This document shows positions 47,025 through 55,993 of a stretch of DNA of 64,000 bases, in pieces; position 1 is the stretch's first letter; the number at the start of each line of letters is the position of its first letter. The translations under genes were made by a program, and so were the position numbers. The notes below the pieces were generated by a model. That model did not search any database. It was given only the letters and a program-made list of their open reading frames with translations, and was not told the DNA's origin. The stretch comes from Thermoanaerobaculia bacterium. Lineage in GTDB: Bacteria > Acidobacteriota > Thermoanaerobaculia > Multivoradales > JAHEKO01. Where the stretch lies: positions 1-64,000 of the forward strand of contig CALZIK010000089.1 of assembly GCA_945787635.1 (NCBI GenBank). Reading direction: 5' to 3'.

Positions 47025-48599
47025 ATGAAGACCGGAACCCGCCTATTTGCCCTGCTCGCTCTGGTCACCGTCTGGCAGGCCTGCGACCGGCCCACCCCGG
47101 TGGCGCCGTCCGAATCGACCCTGACGATCACCGGCAATCCGACCCGGATCACGATCGACGGGCAGTCGGTCATTACGATTCTGGCCAGGAAGGCGGATGG
47201 TACGGCCGTCAATCCCGGCACCGAGATCAACTTCTCGACCAATTTGGGAACCATCGATCCGGTGGCGTTGACCGACGATCGCGGCGTGGCCGAGGCCACT
47301 CTGTTTGGTGACGGCCGGATCGGCATGGCGACGGTCACCGCCGATTCGGGCGCCGCGGCGACCGCCACGATCGACATCCAGATCGGGGCTTTGGCGAGCT
47401 CGATCTCTTTCACCGCCAACCCCCAGACCATCAACAAGGATCTGCCCGCGGGCGGCGAAAGAATCAAGCTCAAGGCCACGGTGTTCGACGATCTCAACAA
47501 CGTCGTACCGGGTGTCGCGGTGGTTTTCGAGGCCGATATCGGCACGTTGGAGTCCGGCGGCTCGGTAGAGACCAACAACAAGGGCGTCGCGCGCGACACG
47601 TTGGTCGTCAAAGAGGTGCGCAACATCACCGACGGCTTCTTCGAGATCACCGCCCGCACCGCCGGTGACGGAGGACTCGAGGTCACTGAAATCGTCGAGA
47701 TCGACGTGACCGGGTTCGCGGCCAACATAACCCTCACGGTTTCGCCCACCAGTATTCCTCCGACCGGGGCGCTGGTTCAGCTTTCGGCTCTGGTGCGCGA
47801 CGACTTCGGTGATGCCGCTGTTGGCGAGGGCGTCAACTTTCTCACCGACCTCGGAAATCTGGCCTCCGGGGGCGGATTGGTCCTGACCAACGAGGGCGGG
47901 CAGGCCTTCGACAGCCTGACCATCACCGAGGCCGACCTGGCGTCGTTGCCGCCGGGGACCGGGATCACGGTGAGCGCCGAGGTGCCCGGTTCGGGCGGCG
48001 TGCTGCTCGAGTCGGATCCCTTCACGATTTCGCTCCAGACGGCGCTTCCCATAGCCGGCTTCGATTTCGACATCACCGGCCTGACCGTCAACTTCATCAA
48101 CACCACCACCGGTGATCCGCCCTTGACCTACGAGTGGGACTTCGGGGACGGCGGCACGAGTACCTCGGAGAATCCAGGCAACACCTACGCGGCCGAGGGG
48201 ACCTACAGCGTGACGCTCACCGCCACCAACCTGGGCGGCAGCGACACCATCACCAAGGACGTGGTCGTGGCGGCGTCGCCGGACATTTCAGCTTCGCCGA
48301 CCTCGATCAATTTCGGCTCGGTGTCCAATCCGGGTACCGCGGATCGGGTCCTGACGATCTCCAATGCCGGTGGAGCGCCGCTCACGGTTGTCGCTTTGAG
48401 CTCCAGCAACTCGGTGTTCTCGGTGGTCTCGGCGGTCCCGCCGACGTTGAACGCCGGCGATTCAGCCAACATCACACTCCGGTTCACGCCGGGAGTCGTC
48501 GCCGCGAACACCAGCGAAACAGGCACGCTCACCATCACCAGCAACGATCCCGACGAGGTCACCGTATCGGTGGCTCTCAGCGGCATCGCGACCCCGTAG
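47025..48599 (+). CDS. Secreted lipoprotein with tandem Big/invasin-type, PKD and ASH-like domains
   Basis: 524 residues. Signal sequence with VTVWQAC (Cys about 22) as likely lipid site. Three Ig-like domains of the Big-1/invasin type occupy about 35-125, 128-228 and 230-335 (each with a VAEATL-, VARDTL- or AFDSL-type strand). A PKD domain (about 340-412, YEWDFGDGG and GTYSVTLTATNLGG) and an ASH/choice-of-anchor-like domain (about 415-524, SPTSINFGSVSNPG and GTLTITSNDPDEVTV) follow. Looks like a surface adhesin or scaffold. A strong hairpin separates it from the preceding gene. Confidence 0.82.
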   Translation: MKTGTRLFALLALVTVWQACDRPTPVAPSESTLTITGNPTRITIDGQSVITILARKADGTAVNPGTEINFSTNLGTIDPVALTDDRGVAEATLFGDGRIGMATVTADSGAAATATIDIQIGALASSISFTANPQTINKDLPAGGERIKLKATVFDDLNNVVPGVAVVFEADIGTLESGGSVETNNKGVARDTLVVKEVRNITDGFFEITARTAGDGGLEVTEIVEIDVTGFAANITLTVSPTSIPPTGALVQLSALVRDDFGDAAVGEGVNFLTDLGNLASGGGLVLTNEGGQAFDSLTITEADLASLPPGTGITVSAEVPGSGGVLLESDPFTISLQTALPIAGFDFDITGLTVNFINTTTGDPPLTYEWDFGDGGTSTSENPGNTYAAEGTYSVTLTATNLGGSDTITKDVVVAASPDISASPTSINFGSVSNPGTADRVLTISNAGGAPLTVVALSSSNSVFSVVSAVPPTLNAGDSANITLRFTPGVVAANTSETGTLTITSNDPDEVTVSVALSGIATP

Positions 48600-48811
48600 G
48601 TTTTCGCCATACTCGTGCCTCACGGGGCGAGCCATCGGCGCTGTGCCTGAAAGGCCGGCCGCGTGCCTCTTGCGAGCGAGGTCCGCCGAGCGAGAAGAGG
48701 CACCGGCGGCCCACTATCGATGCGCGCTAGGCCAGAGATTGGACAACGGTAAGACGGTCGACACGGGTCCACCGCTCCAGCCGTCCGGCGGCTCCCGAAA
48801 ACCAGTCGGGA

Positions 48812-48836
48812 GGGGACACGAAGGAATCGTGTCCCC
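48812..48836. repeat. Perfect 10-bp hairpin in the intergenic gap 48600-48889
   Basis: GGGGACACGA, loop AGGAA, TCGTGTCCCC. The GGGGACACGA...TCGTGTCCCC palindrome resembles REP/IS-associated repeats found dispersed in many genomes. There is no T-run after it. The rest of the 290-bp gap before the TPR gene shows no gene; a TATAGT (48851-48856) could be a -10 box. Confidence 0.55.
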
Positions 48837-48889
48837 GGTGCCCCGATTGATATAGTCCGCATCAACCAGAAACGGATTCATTTGTTGCC

Positions 48890-50209
48890 GTGACCGCTGA
48901 TTCTCCCTACTCACTCGAAGCGCTCGAGCGTCAGTGGCATGACGACAAGGCGCCGAAGCTCGGGCTGCAGCTGGCCGAAGAGCATCGGCGCCGGGGCGAC
49001 CTGCCCGCCGCCATCGACGTTCTCGAGACCGGTCTCGAGGAGCATCCGGACCATTTGTCATCGAGGGTGGCTCTCAGCCGCTATCTGGTGGATAGCGACC
49101 GGTTTTCGGACGCGCTCGCGCATCTGGAGAGAATCGTTCGGGCGGATCCGGTTCACCTGGTCGCCAACAAGCTCATGGTTCGCGCCTTTCTTGGGCTCGG
49201 CAAGCTCGAAGAAGCCCGCGACAAGCTCGACATCTACGAGATGCTCGGTGAAGGAGACGCGGATATCGAGGGGCTCCGGGCACAGGTGAGGGGTGAGCCC
49301 GCGGCGGCGCGACTCGATGAGCCGGTGGCGACTGTGGATACGCAGCAGGCGTCGGCGTCGCCCGCGCCGTCTACGTACGAGGTAGCGGAAGAGCGGGTCG
49401 AGGAAGCCGCGCCGGTCGAGTCGGCCTCGGAGAGCCCAGAGCCTCCGGTCGAGGTCGACGGGGCGTCGGAGCAACAGCGGCCCTCGGTCGAAGACCCCGA
49501 CACCGAACGCGACACCGACATGGAGCTCGACGTCGCCTCGGAGGCCGCCACCGAGTCGGTCTGGCCTCCCGCCCCTCCTGTGTCGAGGGAGTCGACTCAG
49601 GATCCGACTCTCGAGTCGGCTCCGGTGCCGGAGCCGCCGGGAATTGAGCCTGAACCGGCCTCTGAAGTCGGCTTCGAGCTGGTCACCGAGCGGCTCCCGC
49701 ATCGTGCGGAGCCCGAGCCGGCCGGGGAAGAGGTTGCGGTTTTCTTGGAGCCCCCCACACCCGAGCCGCCGCCGCCGATGTTTTCGGATGACGAGCCGTT
49801 CGGCTCGATATTTGCCCAGGATTTGTCCTCCGAGTCCTGGGGTGACGCCGGCGGCGAGGTAGTTTTTGCGCTCGATGAGCCCGAGCCGCCGGCGGAGCCG
49901 CCCAGCGTCTCGGAGTCCCGGGAAGACGAACCGCAGGCCGAGGTCGTCGAACCGGGCGAGGAAGGCAGGCAGTCTCGCGGAGCCACGGTGACTCTGGCCC
50001 GGCTCTACCTCGAGCAGAGGGATTCCGAGAAGGCCGCCGCCTGTTTTCGGGAGGTCCTGGAGCGCGACCCGGGCAACGAGGCCGCGCGGGTGGGGCTCGA
50101 ATCGATCGGTGCCGACGGGCCCGAAAAGGTCTCCCTGAAAGAGCGCAAGAAGGCGGTTCTGATCGCCTACCGATCGCGTATCCGACGCGCCGTGGAAGGC
50201 CGATCTTGA
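48890..50209 (+). CDS. TPR protein with acidic Pro/Glu-rich linker
   Basis: 439 residues, GTG start. Residues about 1-120 form TPR-like helices (GLQLAEEHRRRGDLPAAIDVLETGLEEHPDH, SRYLVDSDRFSDALAHLERIV). Residues about 130-360 are a low-complexity linker rich in Glu, Pro, Ser and Ala. A further TPR unit (TLARLYLEQRDSEKAAACFREVL, about 365-400) and a basic C-terminal helix (KERKKAVLIAYRSRIRR) end the protein. No signal peptide, so probably cytoplasmic. It overlaps the Roadblock-like gene (TGATG), implying a joint complex. The layout recalls pilus-polarity scaffolds such as FimV, but homology is unproven. Confidence 0.78.
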   Translation: MTADSPYSLEALERQWHDDKAPKLGLQLAEEHRRRGDLPAAIDVLETGLEEHPDHLSSRVALSRYLVDSDRFSDALAHLERIVRADPVHLVANKLMVRAFLGLGKLEEARDKLDIYEMLGEGDADIEGLRAQVRGEPAAARLDEPVATVDTQQASASPAPSTYEVAEERVEEAAPVESASESPEPPVEVDGASEQQRPSVEDPDTERDTDMELDVASEAATESVWPPAPPVSRESTQDPTLESAPVPEPPGIEPEPASEVGFELVTERLPHRAEPEPAGEEVAVFLEPPTPEPPPPMFSDDEPFGSIFAQDLSSESWGDAGGEVVFALDEPEPPAEPPSVSESREDEPQAEVVEPGEEGRQSRGATVTLARLYLEQRDSEKAAACFREVLERDPGNEAARVGLESIGADGPEKVSLKERKKAVLIAYRSRIRRAVEGRS

Positions 50210-50577
50210 TGTTTCAGGAGCGCCTATCCGACATCGCCTCGAGGCTCGAGGGCCTGGAGATCGCTGCGTTGGTCGCCTCGGACGGCATCAGCGTCGAGAG
50301 CTTTGCAGCCGGGCAGGTGGTCCCGGACGACCTCGACGCCGACAACCTCGCGGTCGAGCTGTTGACCCAGCTCAAGGCGCTTTCCGAAAACCGAAGTGAG
50401 CTCGGCCTGGGCGAGGTTTCCGAATACTCGGTCACTACCGATCGGTTCTCGGTGATGCTCGGGAAGGTAGCCGCAGGCTACTACCTGATGTTTGTCTTGA
50501 GCGGCGAGGCCAGTTTCGGTCGCGCCCGGTTCGAGCTGCGGCGGGCGCCGCTGGTCTTCGAGGATGATCTACTTTAG
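50209..50577 (+). CDS. Roadblock/LC7-like domain protein
   Basis: 122 residues, starting at the ATG that overlaps the TPR stop. Sequence pattern: LSDIASRLEGLEIAALVASDGISVESFA, then DNLAVELLTQLKALSEN, then VTTDRFSVMLGKVAAGYYLMFVLSGEASFGRARFEL, fits the Roadblock/LC7 (MglB-like) profile in order of helix-strand-strand-helix-strand. Such proteins act as co-GTPase partners or dimer scaffolds for small Ras-like GTPases. No GTPase gene lies nearby. accB follows 33 bp later. Confidence 0.68.
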   Translation: MFQERLSDIASRLEGLEIAALVASDGISVESFAAGQVVPDDLDADNLAVELLTQLKALSENRSELGLGEVSEYSVTTDRFSVMLGKVAAGYYLMFVLSGEASFGRARFELRRAPLVFEDDLL

Positions 50578-50610
50578 GCGAGAGCTGCCGGCTCTCGGGG
50601 AGGCCCGAAC

Positions 50611-51075
50611 GTGACGTTTGAACAGATCAAGGCGCTGATCGACATTCTTTGCGAGAAGGGCCTACACGAACTCGAGATCGAGCGTTCGGATTTTCGGGTC
50701 AAGATCGTTGGCGGTACGCTGTATTCCGAGGCTCCGGTGCGCTCACCGGTGGTCCAGCAGTCGATCCCGGCCGTCGGCATCGGCGCAGGCTCGACTCCAC
50801 CGCCGTCGGAAATCGTGACCCCGAAGCAAGGCGAACACACGATCATGTCGCCGATAGTGGGCACTTTTTATGCCGCAGCGAGTCCGGATTCCGATTCCTA
50901 CGTCCAGGTCGGAGACCGTGTGAGCATCGGCCAAGTCCTGTGCATCGTCGAGGCGATGAAGCTGATGAACGAAATCGAGTCCGACGTCGAGGGGGAGGTG
51001 GTGCAGATCGTCCCCGCCAACGCGCAGCCGGTTGAGTTCGGCGAGCCGCTCTTCGTCATTCGCGTCGAATCTTGA
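50611..51075 (+). CDS. accB: Acetyl-CoA carboxylase biotin carboxyl carrier protein
   Basis: 154 residues, GTG start after GGGGAGG. N-terminal helix ([30 protein letters not shown]) typical of AccB, Pro/Ser linker (about 55-70), and a biotinyl domain (about 76-153) with the lysine in [10 protein letters not shown] near residue 117. Carries carboxybiotin for malonyl-CoA synthesis. Its stop overlaps the accC ATG. Confidence 0.95.
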   Translation: MTFEQIKALIDILCEKGLHELEIERSDFRVKIVGGTLYSEAPVRSPVVQQSIPAVGIGAGSTPPPSEIVTPKQGEHTIMSPIVGTFYAAASPDSDSYVQVGDRVSIGQVLCIVEAMKLMNEIESDVEGEVVQIVPANAQPVEFGEPLFVIRVES

Positions 51076-52439
51076 TGTTCAAGAAGATCCTGATCGCTAA
51101 TCGCGGCGAGATCGCGTTGCGGGTCATCCAGGCGTGCCGCGAGCTCGGGATTCGAACCGTGGCGGTGTTCAGTACCGCGGATCGCGACAGCTTGCACGTG
51201 ACCTACGCGGACGAGGACGTGTGCATCGGGCCCGGCCCCTCCGCGCAGAGCTATCTGAACATCTCGGCGATCATTTCCGCCGCCGAGATCACCGGCGCCG
51301 AGGCCGTGCACCCGGGCTACGGCTTTCTGGCCGAGAACGCGAGCTTTGCGGACGCGCTCAAGGAGTGCAAGATTCAGTGGATCGGACCCGGCACCGACAG
51401 CATGCGGCTGATGGGCAACAAGTCCCAGGCCCGTCAGACCGCGATCAGAGCGGGAGTGCCGGTTCTGCCAGGCAGCGAGGAGGCCCTCGGGAGCGCGGCC
51501 GAGGCGAGAGCCCTCGCTGGGCAGGTCGGCTACCCGGTGATTCTCAAGGCCTCGGCGGGTGGGGGCGGTCGCGGAATGCGCATCGTTCAAGGGCCGGACG
51601 AGCTCGAGCAGCAGCTCCAGACCGCGAGCGAGGAAGCATCAGCGGCGTTCGGAGACGGAGCGATTTACCTCGAAAAATACCTGGTCGAGCCGAGACATAT
51701 CGAGTTTCAGATCCTCGGTGATTGCTACGGCAATGTCATCGAGCTGGGTGAGCGCGAGTGCTCGATTCAAAGGCGCCACCAGAAGCTCCTCGAGGAGGCG
51801 CCGTCACCCGCGCTGACCGCGGAGCTGCGACACCAGATGGGGGAAGCCGCCGTGCGACTTGCGCGCCACGTGAGTTACGAAAACGCCGGCACGATCGAGT
51901 TCCTGCTCGACCGCACGGGCCGTTTCTATTTCATGGAGATGAACACCCGGATTCAAGTCGAGCATCCGGTGACCGAGATGGTGACCGGCGTGGATCTGGT
52001 CAAGCAGCAGCTCAGGATCGCGGCGGGCGAGAAGCTCTCCGTGGCTCCCGGTCTTCACTCACGAGGTCATGCGATCGAGTGCCGGATCAACGCCGAGCAC
52101 CCGGTGACGTTTCGTCCGTCTCCGGGCAAGATTCTGACCTTCCACCCTCCCGGTGGCCCCGGTGTGCGGGTCGACACCCACGCCTACGAGGACTACGTCA
52201 TCCCGCCCTACTACGACTCCCTGGTCGCCAAGCTGATCGTCCACGGCGCCGACCGGCAGGAAGCGATTCGGCGAATGGAGCGGGCCCTGGATTTCTTTGT
52301 CATCGAGGGCATCGATACCAGCATTCCCCTCCATCGCGAGATCGTTCGGGACGACCGCTTCCGCATCGGCGATGTCTCCACCCGCTTCATGGAGAGATTC
52401 CGCCCGCAAAAAACCAAATCGGCGCCGGTCGGAGCCTGA
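51075..52439 (+). CDS. accC: Acetyl-CoA carboxylase biotin carboxylase
   Basis: 454 residues from the ATG overlapping accB's stop. ATP-grasp enzyme: [24 protein letters not shown] at the start, [16 protein letters not shown] near 75-90, the glycine loop [12 protein letters not shown] near 158-169, and [20 protein letters not shown] near 285-304. It carboxylates biotin on AccB. Full length. The transferase genes accA/D are not in the window. Confidence 0.96.
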   Translation: MFKKILIANRGEIALRVIQACRELGIRTVAVFSTADRDSLHVTYADEDVCIGPGPSAQSYLNISAIISAAEITGAEAVHPGYGFLAENASFADALKECKIQWIGPGTDSMRLMGNKSQARQTAIRAGVPVLPGSEEALGSAAEARALAGQVGYPVILKASAGGGGRGMRIVQGPDELEQQLQTASEEASAAFGDGAIYLEKYLVEPRHIEFQILGDCYGNVIELGERECSIQRRHQKLLEEAPSPALTAELRHQMGEAAVRLARHVSYENAGTIEFLLDRTGRFYFMEMNTRIQVEHPVTEMVTGVDLVKQQLRIAAGEKLSVAPGLHSRGHAIECRINAEHPVTFRPSPGKILTFHPPGGPGVRVDTHAYEDYVIPPYYDSLVAKLIVHGADRQEAIRRMERALDFFVIEGIDTSIPLHREIVRDDRFRIGDVSTRFMERFRPQKTKSAPVGA

Positions 52440-52446
52440 ACATTCG

Positions 52447-53091
52447 ATGTCGACGCTCGGGTTCGGGAACGTGCCCAGAATCTACGCGCTGGCGGACCGG
52501 GACGCCCTGGCCGGATCGAGCCTGGTCGAGGCGGTGAAGCGAATGGCGGCTGGTGGGATTCGCTGGATCCAGATTCGCGCCAAGACCGCTCCGGACCGTT
52601 GGCTGGCCGCTGAGCTGGATCGGTGCTGCAAGGAGTCGGATCGATCCGGGGTGGATCTCTGGATCAACGACCGGCCGGATCTGGGGAGACTGTATCCGGT
52701 CCGGGGCGTCCATCTCGGTCAGGGCGACCTGCCTCCGCGGGTGGCTCGAGAGGTTGTGGGAAAGAGCCTCTGGATCGGTTGGTCGGCACACGACGATGGG
52801 CAGGTCGAAGATGCGGATGCCGACCCGGCTGTCGATGTGGTGGCGATCGGCCCGGTCTTCTCGACCACCGGCAAGCGCAGCCCGGAGCCCGTGGTCGGAC
52901 TCGACGGAGTCCACCGCGCCAGGTCGCTCACCGCGAAGCCGCTGGTGGCGATCGGCGGGATCGACGAGAGCAATCTCGGTTCGGTACTGGCGGCGGGCGC
53001 CGACTCGGTCGCAATGCTGGGCGCGGTCTGCCGGGGTGAGATCGAGAGCAACTGCCGCAGGCTCGTGGAGCTCGCCGAGGAAAGCGTATGA
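52447..53091 (+). CDS. thiE: Thiamine phosphate synthase
   Basis: 214 residues from the ATG at 52447, 7 bp after accC. TIM barrel with IQIRAKTAPDRWLAAELDR near 38, LWINDRPDLGRLYPVRGVHLGQGDLP near 75, GWSAHDDGQVEDA, VVAIGPVFSTTGKRS near 136-150 and AIGGIDESNLGSVLAAGADSVAM near 178. Joins the HMP-pyrophosphate and thiazole phosphate to make thiamine phosphate. TenI-like paralogues share the fold, so the function is likely but not certain. Overlaps the transporter gene start by 4 bp. Confidence 0.85.
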   Translation: MSTLGFGNVPRIYALADRDALAGSSLVEAVKRMAAGGIRWIQIRAKTAPDRWLAAELDRCCKESDRSGVDLWINDRPDLGRLYPVRGVHLGQGDLPPRVAREVVGKSLWIGWSAHDDGQVEDADADPAVDVVAIGPVFSTTGKRSPEPVVGLDGVHRARSLTAKPLVAIGGIDESNLGSVLAAGADSVAMLGAVCRGEIESNCRRLVELAEESV

Positions 53092-54530
53092 GCGAGACCT
53101 TTTCATCCCGCTGGGGACTGATCCTCGCGACCCTCGGCATGGCCGTGGGCACCGGCAACATCTGGCGCTTCCCGAGAATCGTCGCGACCAACGGCGGCGG
53201 CAGCTTCCTGGTCGCCTGGGTGGTTTTCCTGCTGATCTGGTCGGTGCCCTTGATGATCGTGGAGTTCTCGTTCGGCAAGAAGGCGCGGCTGGGCACGGTG
53301 GGCGCCTTTCGGGTGTTCGGTGGTCCCAAAGCGGGCTGGATGGGCGGTTGGGCGGCGTTGTGCGCGACCGCGATCGCTTTTTACTACTCGGTGGTCGCCG
53401 GCTGGTGCCTACGGTACTTCTGGGCGTCGCTCGTCGGAGAGCTCGGCTCTACCGATTCGCTGGCGTTTTGGGAGGCCTACGCCGGGACCGGGCAGTCATT
53501 TTTGACTCACGCGATCGCGCTCGGCATCGCGCTGGTCGTCGTGTGGTTCGGCGTCAGAGGCATCGAGCGCGTGGCCAAAGTGCTGATTCCGAGCTTGGTC
53601 GTTCTGGTGATCGCCCTGGCGATCCGCGCGGTTACCCTTCCGGGAGCGATCGCCGGCCTCGAGTTCTTGTTCCGGCCGGACTGGAGCGCGCTCGGAAACG
53701 TCAACATCTGGCTTCAGGCCCTCACCCAAAATGCCTGGGACACGGGCGCCGGATGGGGCTTGATCCTGACCTACGCCATCTACATGAAGGCCAAGGAGGA
53801 CGTGCCACTGAACGCCTTCTTGATCGGCTTTGGCAACAACTCGATGTCCTTGCTGGCGGGCATCATGGTGTTGTGCACGGTTTTTGCCATCAACCCCGGC
53901 GCGCGCGACGAGATTGTCGGGGCGGGCAACGAAGGCCTCACCTTCATCTGGATGCCTCAGCTTTTCAACCAGATGCCGGCCGGCGGCTTTTTCATGTGCC
54001 TATTTTTCCTGGCGCTGTCGTTTGCGGCGCTGACCAGCCTGATCTCGATGATCGAGCTGATCACCAGGATCTTCATCGATGCCGGCTTTACCCGAAAGAA
54101 GGCGCTGGTCGCGGTCGGCATGGCGGCTCTTTGGTTCGGCGCGCCGTCGGCCTTCTCGCTCGATTTTCTCCACAATCAGGACTGGGTCTGGGGCGTCGGA
54201 CTGATGGTCTCGGGCTTCTTTTTCGCTTTCGCCGCGCGCAAGTACGGCGTCGAGAAAATTCGCAGAGAAATCGTCAACGCCGAGGGCTGCGATCTGAAAG
54301 TCGGGCGATGGTGGAACTTCATCATTTCGGTCGTGGTTCCGATCGAAGCGGTGGTGCTGACGGTCTGGTGGCTCTGGGAAGCGCGCGGCTGGGACCCCGA
54401 GGGCTGGCTCGACCCATTCGGATCGGCGACGGTAGGCACCGTCCTGGTGCAGTTCGCCATCGCGCTGGTCGGTCTGATTCTTCTGGACCGGTGGCTTGTT
54501 GCCCGCCGTGCGGAAAGCCGGGAGGCCTAG
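53088..54530 (+). CDS. Sodium-dependent transporter of the NSS family
   Basis: 480 residues, about 12 membrane helices (LeuT fold). N-terminus MSETFSSRWGLILATLGMAVGTGNIWRFPR carries the TM1 sodium-binding region GNIWRFP. Also VVWFGVRGIERV and the TM6 region GWGLILTYAIYM. Likely cargo is an amino acid such as methionine or alanine, because a MetS-type small subunit follows. Sits after thiE with a 4-bp overlap. Confidence 0.9.
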   Translation: MSETFSSRWGLILATLGMAVGTGNIWRFPRIVATNGGGSFLVAWVVFLLIWSVPLMIVEFSFGKKARLGTVGAFRVFGGPKAGWMGGWAALCATAIAFYYSVVAGWCLRYFWASLVGELGSTDSLAFWEAYAGTGQSFLTHAIALGIALVVVWFGVRGIERVAKVLIPSLVVLVIALAIRAVTLPGAIAGLEFLFRPDWSALGNVNIWLQALTQNAWDTGAGWGLILTYAIYMKAKEDVPLNAFLIGFGNNSMSLLAGIMVLCTVFAINPGARDEIVGAGNEGLTFIWMPQLFNQMPAGGFFMCLFFLALSFAALTSLISMIELITRIFIDAGFTRKKALVAVGMAALWFGAPSAFSLDFLHNQDWVWGVGLMVSGFFFAFAARKYGVEKIRREIVNAEGCDLKVGRWWNFIISVVVPIEAVVLTVWWLWEARGWDPEGWLDPFGSATVGTVLVQFAIALVGLILLDRWLVARRAESREA

Positions 54531-54531
54531 A

Positions 54532-54645
54532 TTGAGCGGTAGCGCGATCGTCTTCATGATTCTCGTCTGTGGCCTGGTCTGGGGAGGTTTCATCGGGCTG
54601 CTGCTTCGAGCCGTGCGAAAGGAGGGCCGAAAGGCCGAATCTTGA
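54532..54645 (+). CDS. MetS-type small subunit of the NSS transporter
   Basis: 37 residues, TTG start one base after the transporter stop: MSGSAIVFMILVCGLVWGG, then FIGLLLRAVRK and a basic tail. A single helix with a VWGG motif and position next to an NSS permease match MetS, the small subunit needed by MetP-type methionine/alanine importers. Too short for standard gene calling. Confidence 0.8.
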   Translation: MSGSAIVFMILVCGLVWGGFIGLLLRAVRKEGRKAES

Positions 54646-54691
54646 GCTGCGGCCGCGAAGCGTGGGCGCCCAGCCGGACCCGGCCGGGATC

Positions 54692-55243
54692 GTGAAACTC
54701 TTCCTGACCGGCTTCATGGGAGCCGGCAAGTCAGCGGTCGGTTCTCAGTTGGCCAAGAAGCTGGGAGTGGAGTTCGTTGATCTGGATGCAGCGGTCGAGG
54801 GCGAGGCGAACATGTCCGTGGCCGGTCTCTTCGAAGCCCGCGGCGAGGAGCACTTTCGGCAGCTCGAGCACGAGGTGCTGTGCGTGTTGAGCGCCGACCC
54901 TCGGGAACTGGTGATCGCCACCGGTGGCGGCACGCCGACCTTCGCGCGCAACGTAGAGCTGATGCGAACCCATGGGACTGCGGTCTGGCTCGACCCCCCG
55001 TTCGATTCGATTCTGGCGCGGCTCGACGACAAGGGGCGCCGCCAGCGGCCTCTGTTCCTTTCGAGTACCCAGGCACGGGAGCTGTTTCGGGTTCGCCGAA
55101 GTGCGTACGCCACCGCGGACGTCCACGTCCGTCCCGGCGGAGATGAGGCTCCGGAGGAAACCGTCCTGAAGATCTTGGCGGCGGTGGGCGCTCTGTCTCC
55201 CCGAGCCGGCATTGCCGAGCCCGGCGGTCCGGTGCAGTCATGA
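54692..55243 (+). CDS. aroK: Shikimate kinase
   Basis: 183 residues from a GTG at 54692 (VKLFLTGFMGAGKSAVGSQLAKKLG). P-loop GFMGAGKS, shikimate-binding FVDLDAAVE near 31-39, HFRQLEHEVL with Arg/Glu, and Walker B-like VIATGGGTP near 80; the C-terminal LID has RRQRPLF. Phosphorylates shikimate in the chorismate route. An upstream in-frame start would overlap the metS-type gene. Its stop overlaps the phosphoesterase ATG. Confidence 0.92.
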   Translation: MKLFLTGFMGAGKSAVGSQLAKKLGVEFVDLDAAVEGEANMSVAGLFEARGEEHFRQLEHEVLCVLSADPRELVIATGGGTPTFARNVELMRTHGTAVWLDPPFDSILARLDDKGRRQRPLFLSSTQARELFRVRRSAYATADVHVRPGGDEAPEETVLKILAAVGALSPRAGIAEPGGPVQS

Positions 55244-55983
55244 AGTACCTGATTCTGACCGACATCCACGGCAACTCGGACGCTCTGGAAGCCGTTCTGG
55301 AGGATGTGTCAGACGAGGGCATCGAATCGGTTCTGGTTCTCGGGGACCTGGTCGGCTACGGCGCGGGGCCGAACGAAGTGATCGAAACCCTGCTGACGCT
55401 GCCTCAACCGACGGTCGTGGTTCGCGGCAATCACGACAAGGTAGTCGCGACGCCGCTCGAGGACGCGCACTTCAACGCCATCGCCCGGGCCGCGGTTCGT
55501 TGGACGGCCGCGCAGCTTTCCCCGTCGAATCTCGAGTACCTTCACGAACTGCCCCAGGGGCCCCTGGAGGTCGAGCCGGGCCTCTTCGTGTGTCACGGGT
55601 CGCCGGTGGACGAAGACGAGTATCTGCTCAGCCTGGATGGCGCCTCCTTTGCCTTCTCGGTCCACCCGGGGCGCCGCATCTTTTTCGGCCACACTCACAT
55701 TCCGACGCTATTCGCTTCGGACCGGGGCGGCCTGTCGTCGATTGAGCTGGATGGGGACGCGGAGACGATTCCCCTGACCGGGAAGAGAAGGTATCTCGCA
55801 AACCCCGGATCGGTCGGACAGCCCCGAGATCGCGATCCGCGGGCCGCGTATTTCATCTACGACTCCGAGACCGACAGGCTCGACTGGCGCCGGTGCGCCT
55901 ACGCCATCGAAAGAGCCCAGCGGCGGATTCTGGATGCCGGCCTCCCGGAGATCCTGGCTCATCGGCTCGCGGTGGGGATCTGA
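55240..55983 (+). CDS. Metallophosphoesterase (calcineurin-like, YfcE-type)
   Basis: 247 residues. TDIHGNSDALEAVLED near 6-21, GDLVGYGAGPNEV near 38, VVRGNHDKVV near 64, CHGSPVDEDEY near 120 and FFGHTHIP near 146 supply all the metal ligands of the calcineurin phosphoesterase fold. Soluble and cytoplasmic by lack of a signal. Substrate (phosphodiester or phosphoprotein) unknown. The 3' end is followed 10 bp later by the HEAT-cyclophilin gene. Confidence 0.87.
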   Translation: MKYLILTDIHGNSDALEAVLEDVSDEGIESVLVLGDLVGYGAGPNEVIETLLTLPQPTVVVRGNHDKVVATPLEDAHFNAIARAAVRWTAAQLSPSNLEYLHELPQGPLEVEPGLFVCHGSPVDEDEYLLSLDGASFAFSVHPGRRIFFGHTHIPTLFASDRGGLSSIELDGDAETIPLTGKRRYLANPGSVGQPRDRDPRAAYFIYDSETDRLDWRRCAYAIERAQRRILDAGLPEILAHRLAVGI

Positions 55984-55993
55984 GCTGGGCGGC

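Noticed and set aside
52553-54535. 660-codon open frame on the plus strand over thiE and the NSS transporter
   Set aside because: It is a shifted-frame shadow rich in Arg, Ser and Gly; the true frames carry clear ThiE and LeuT-fold motifs.
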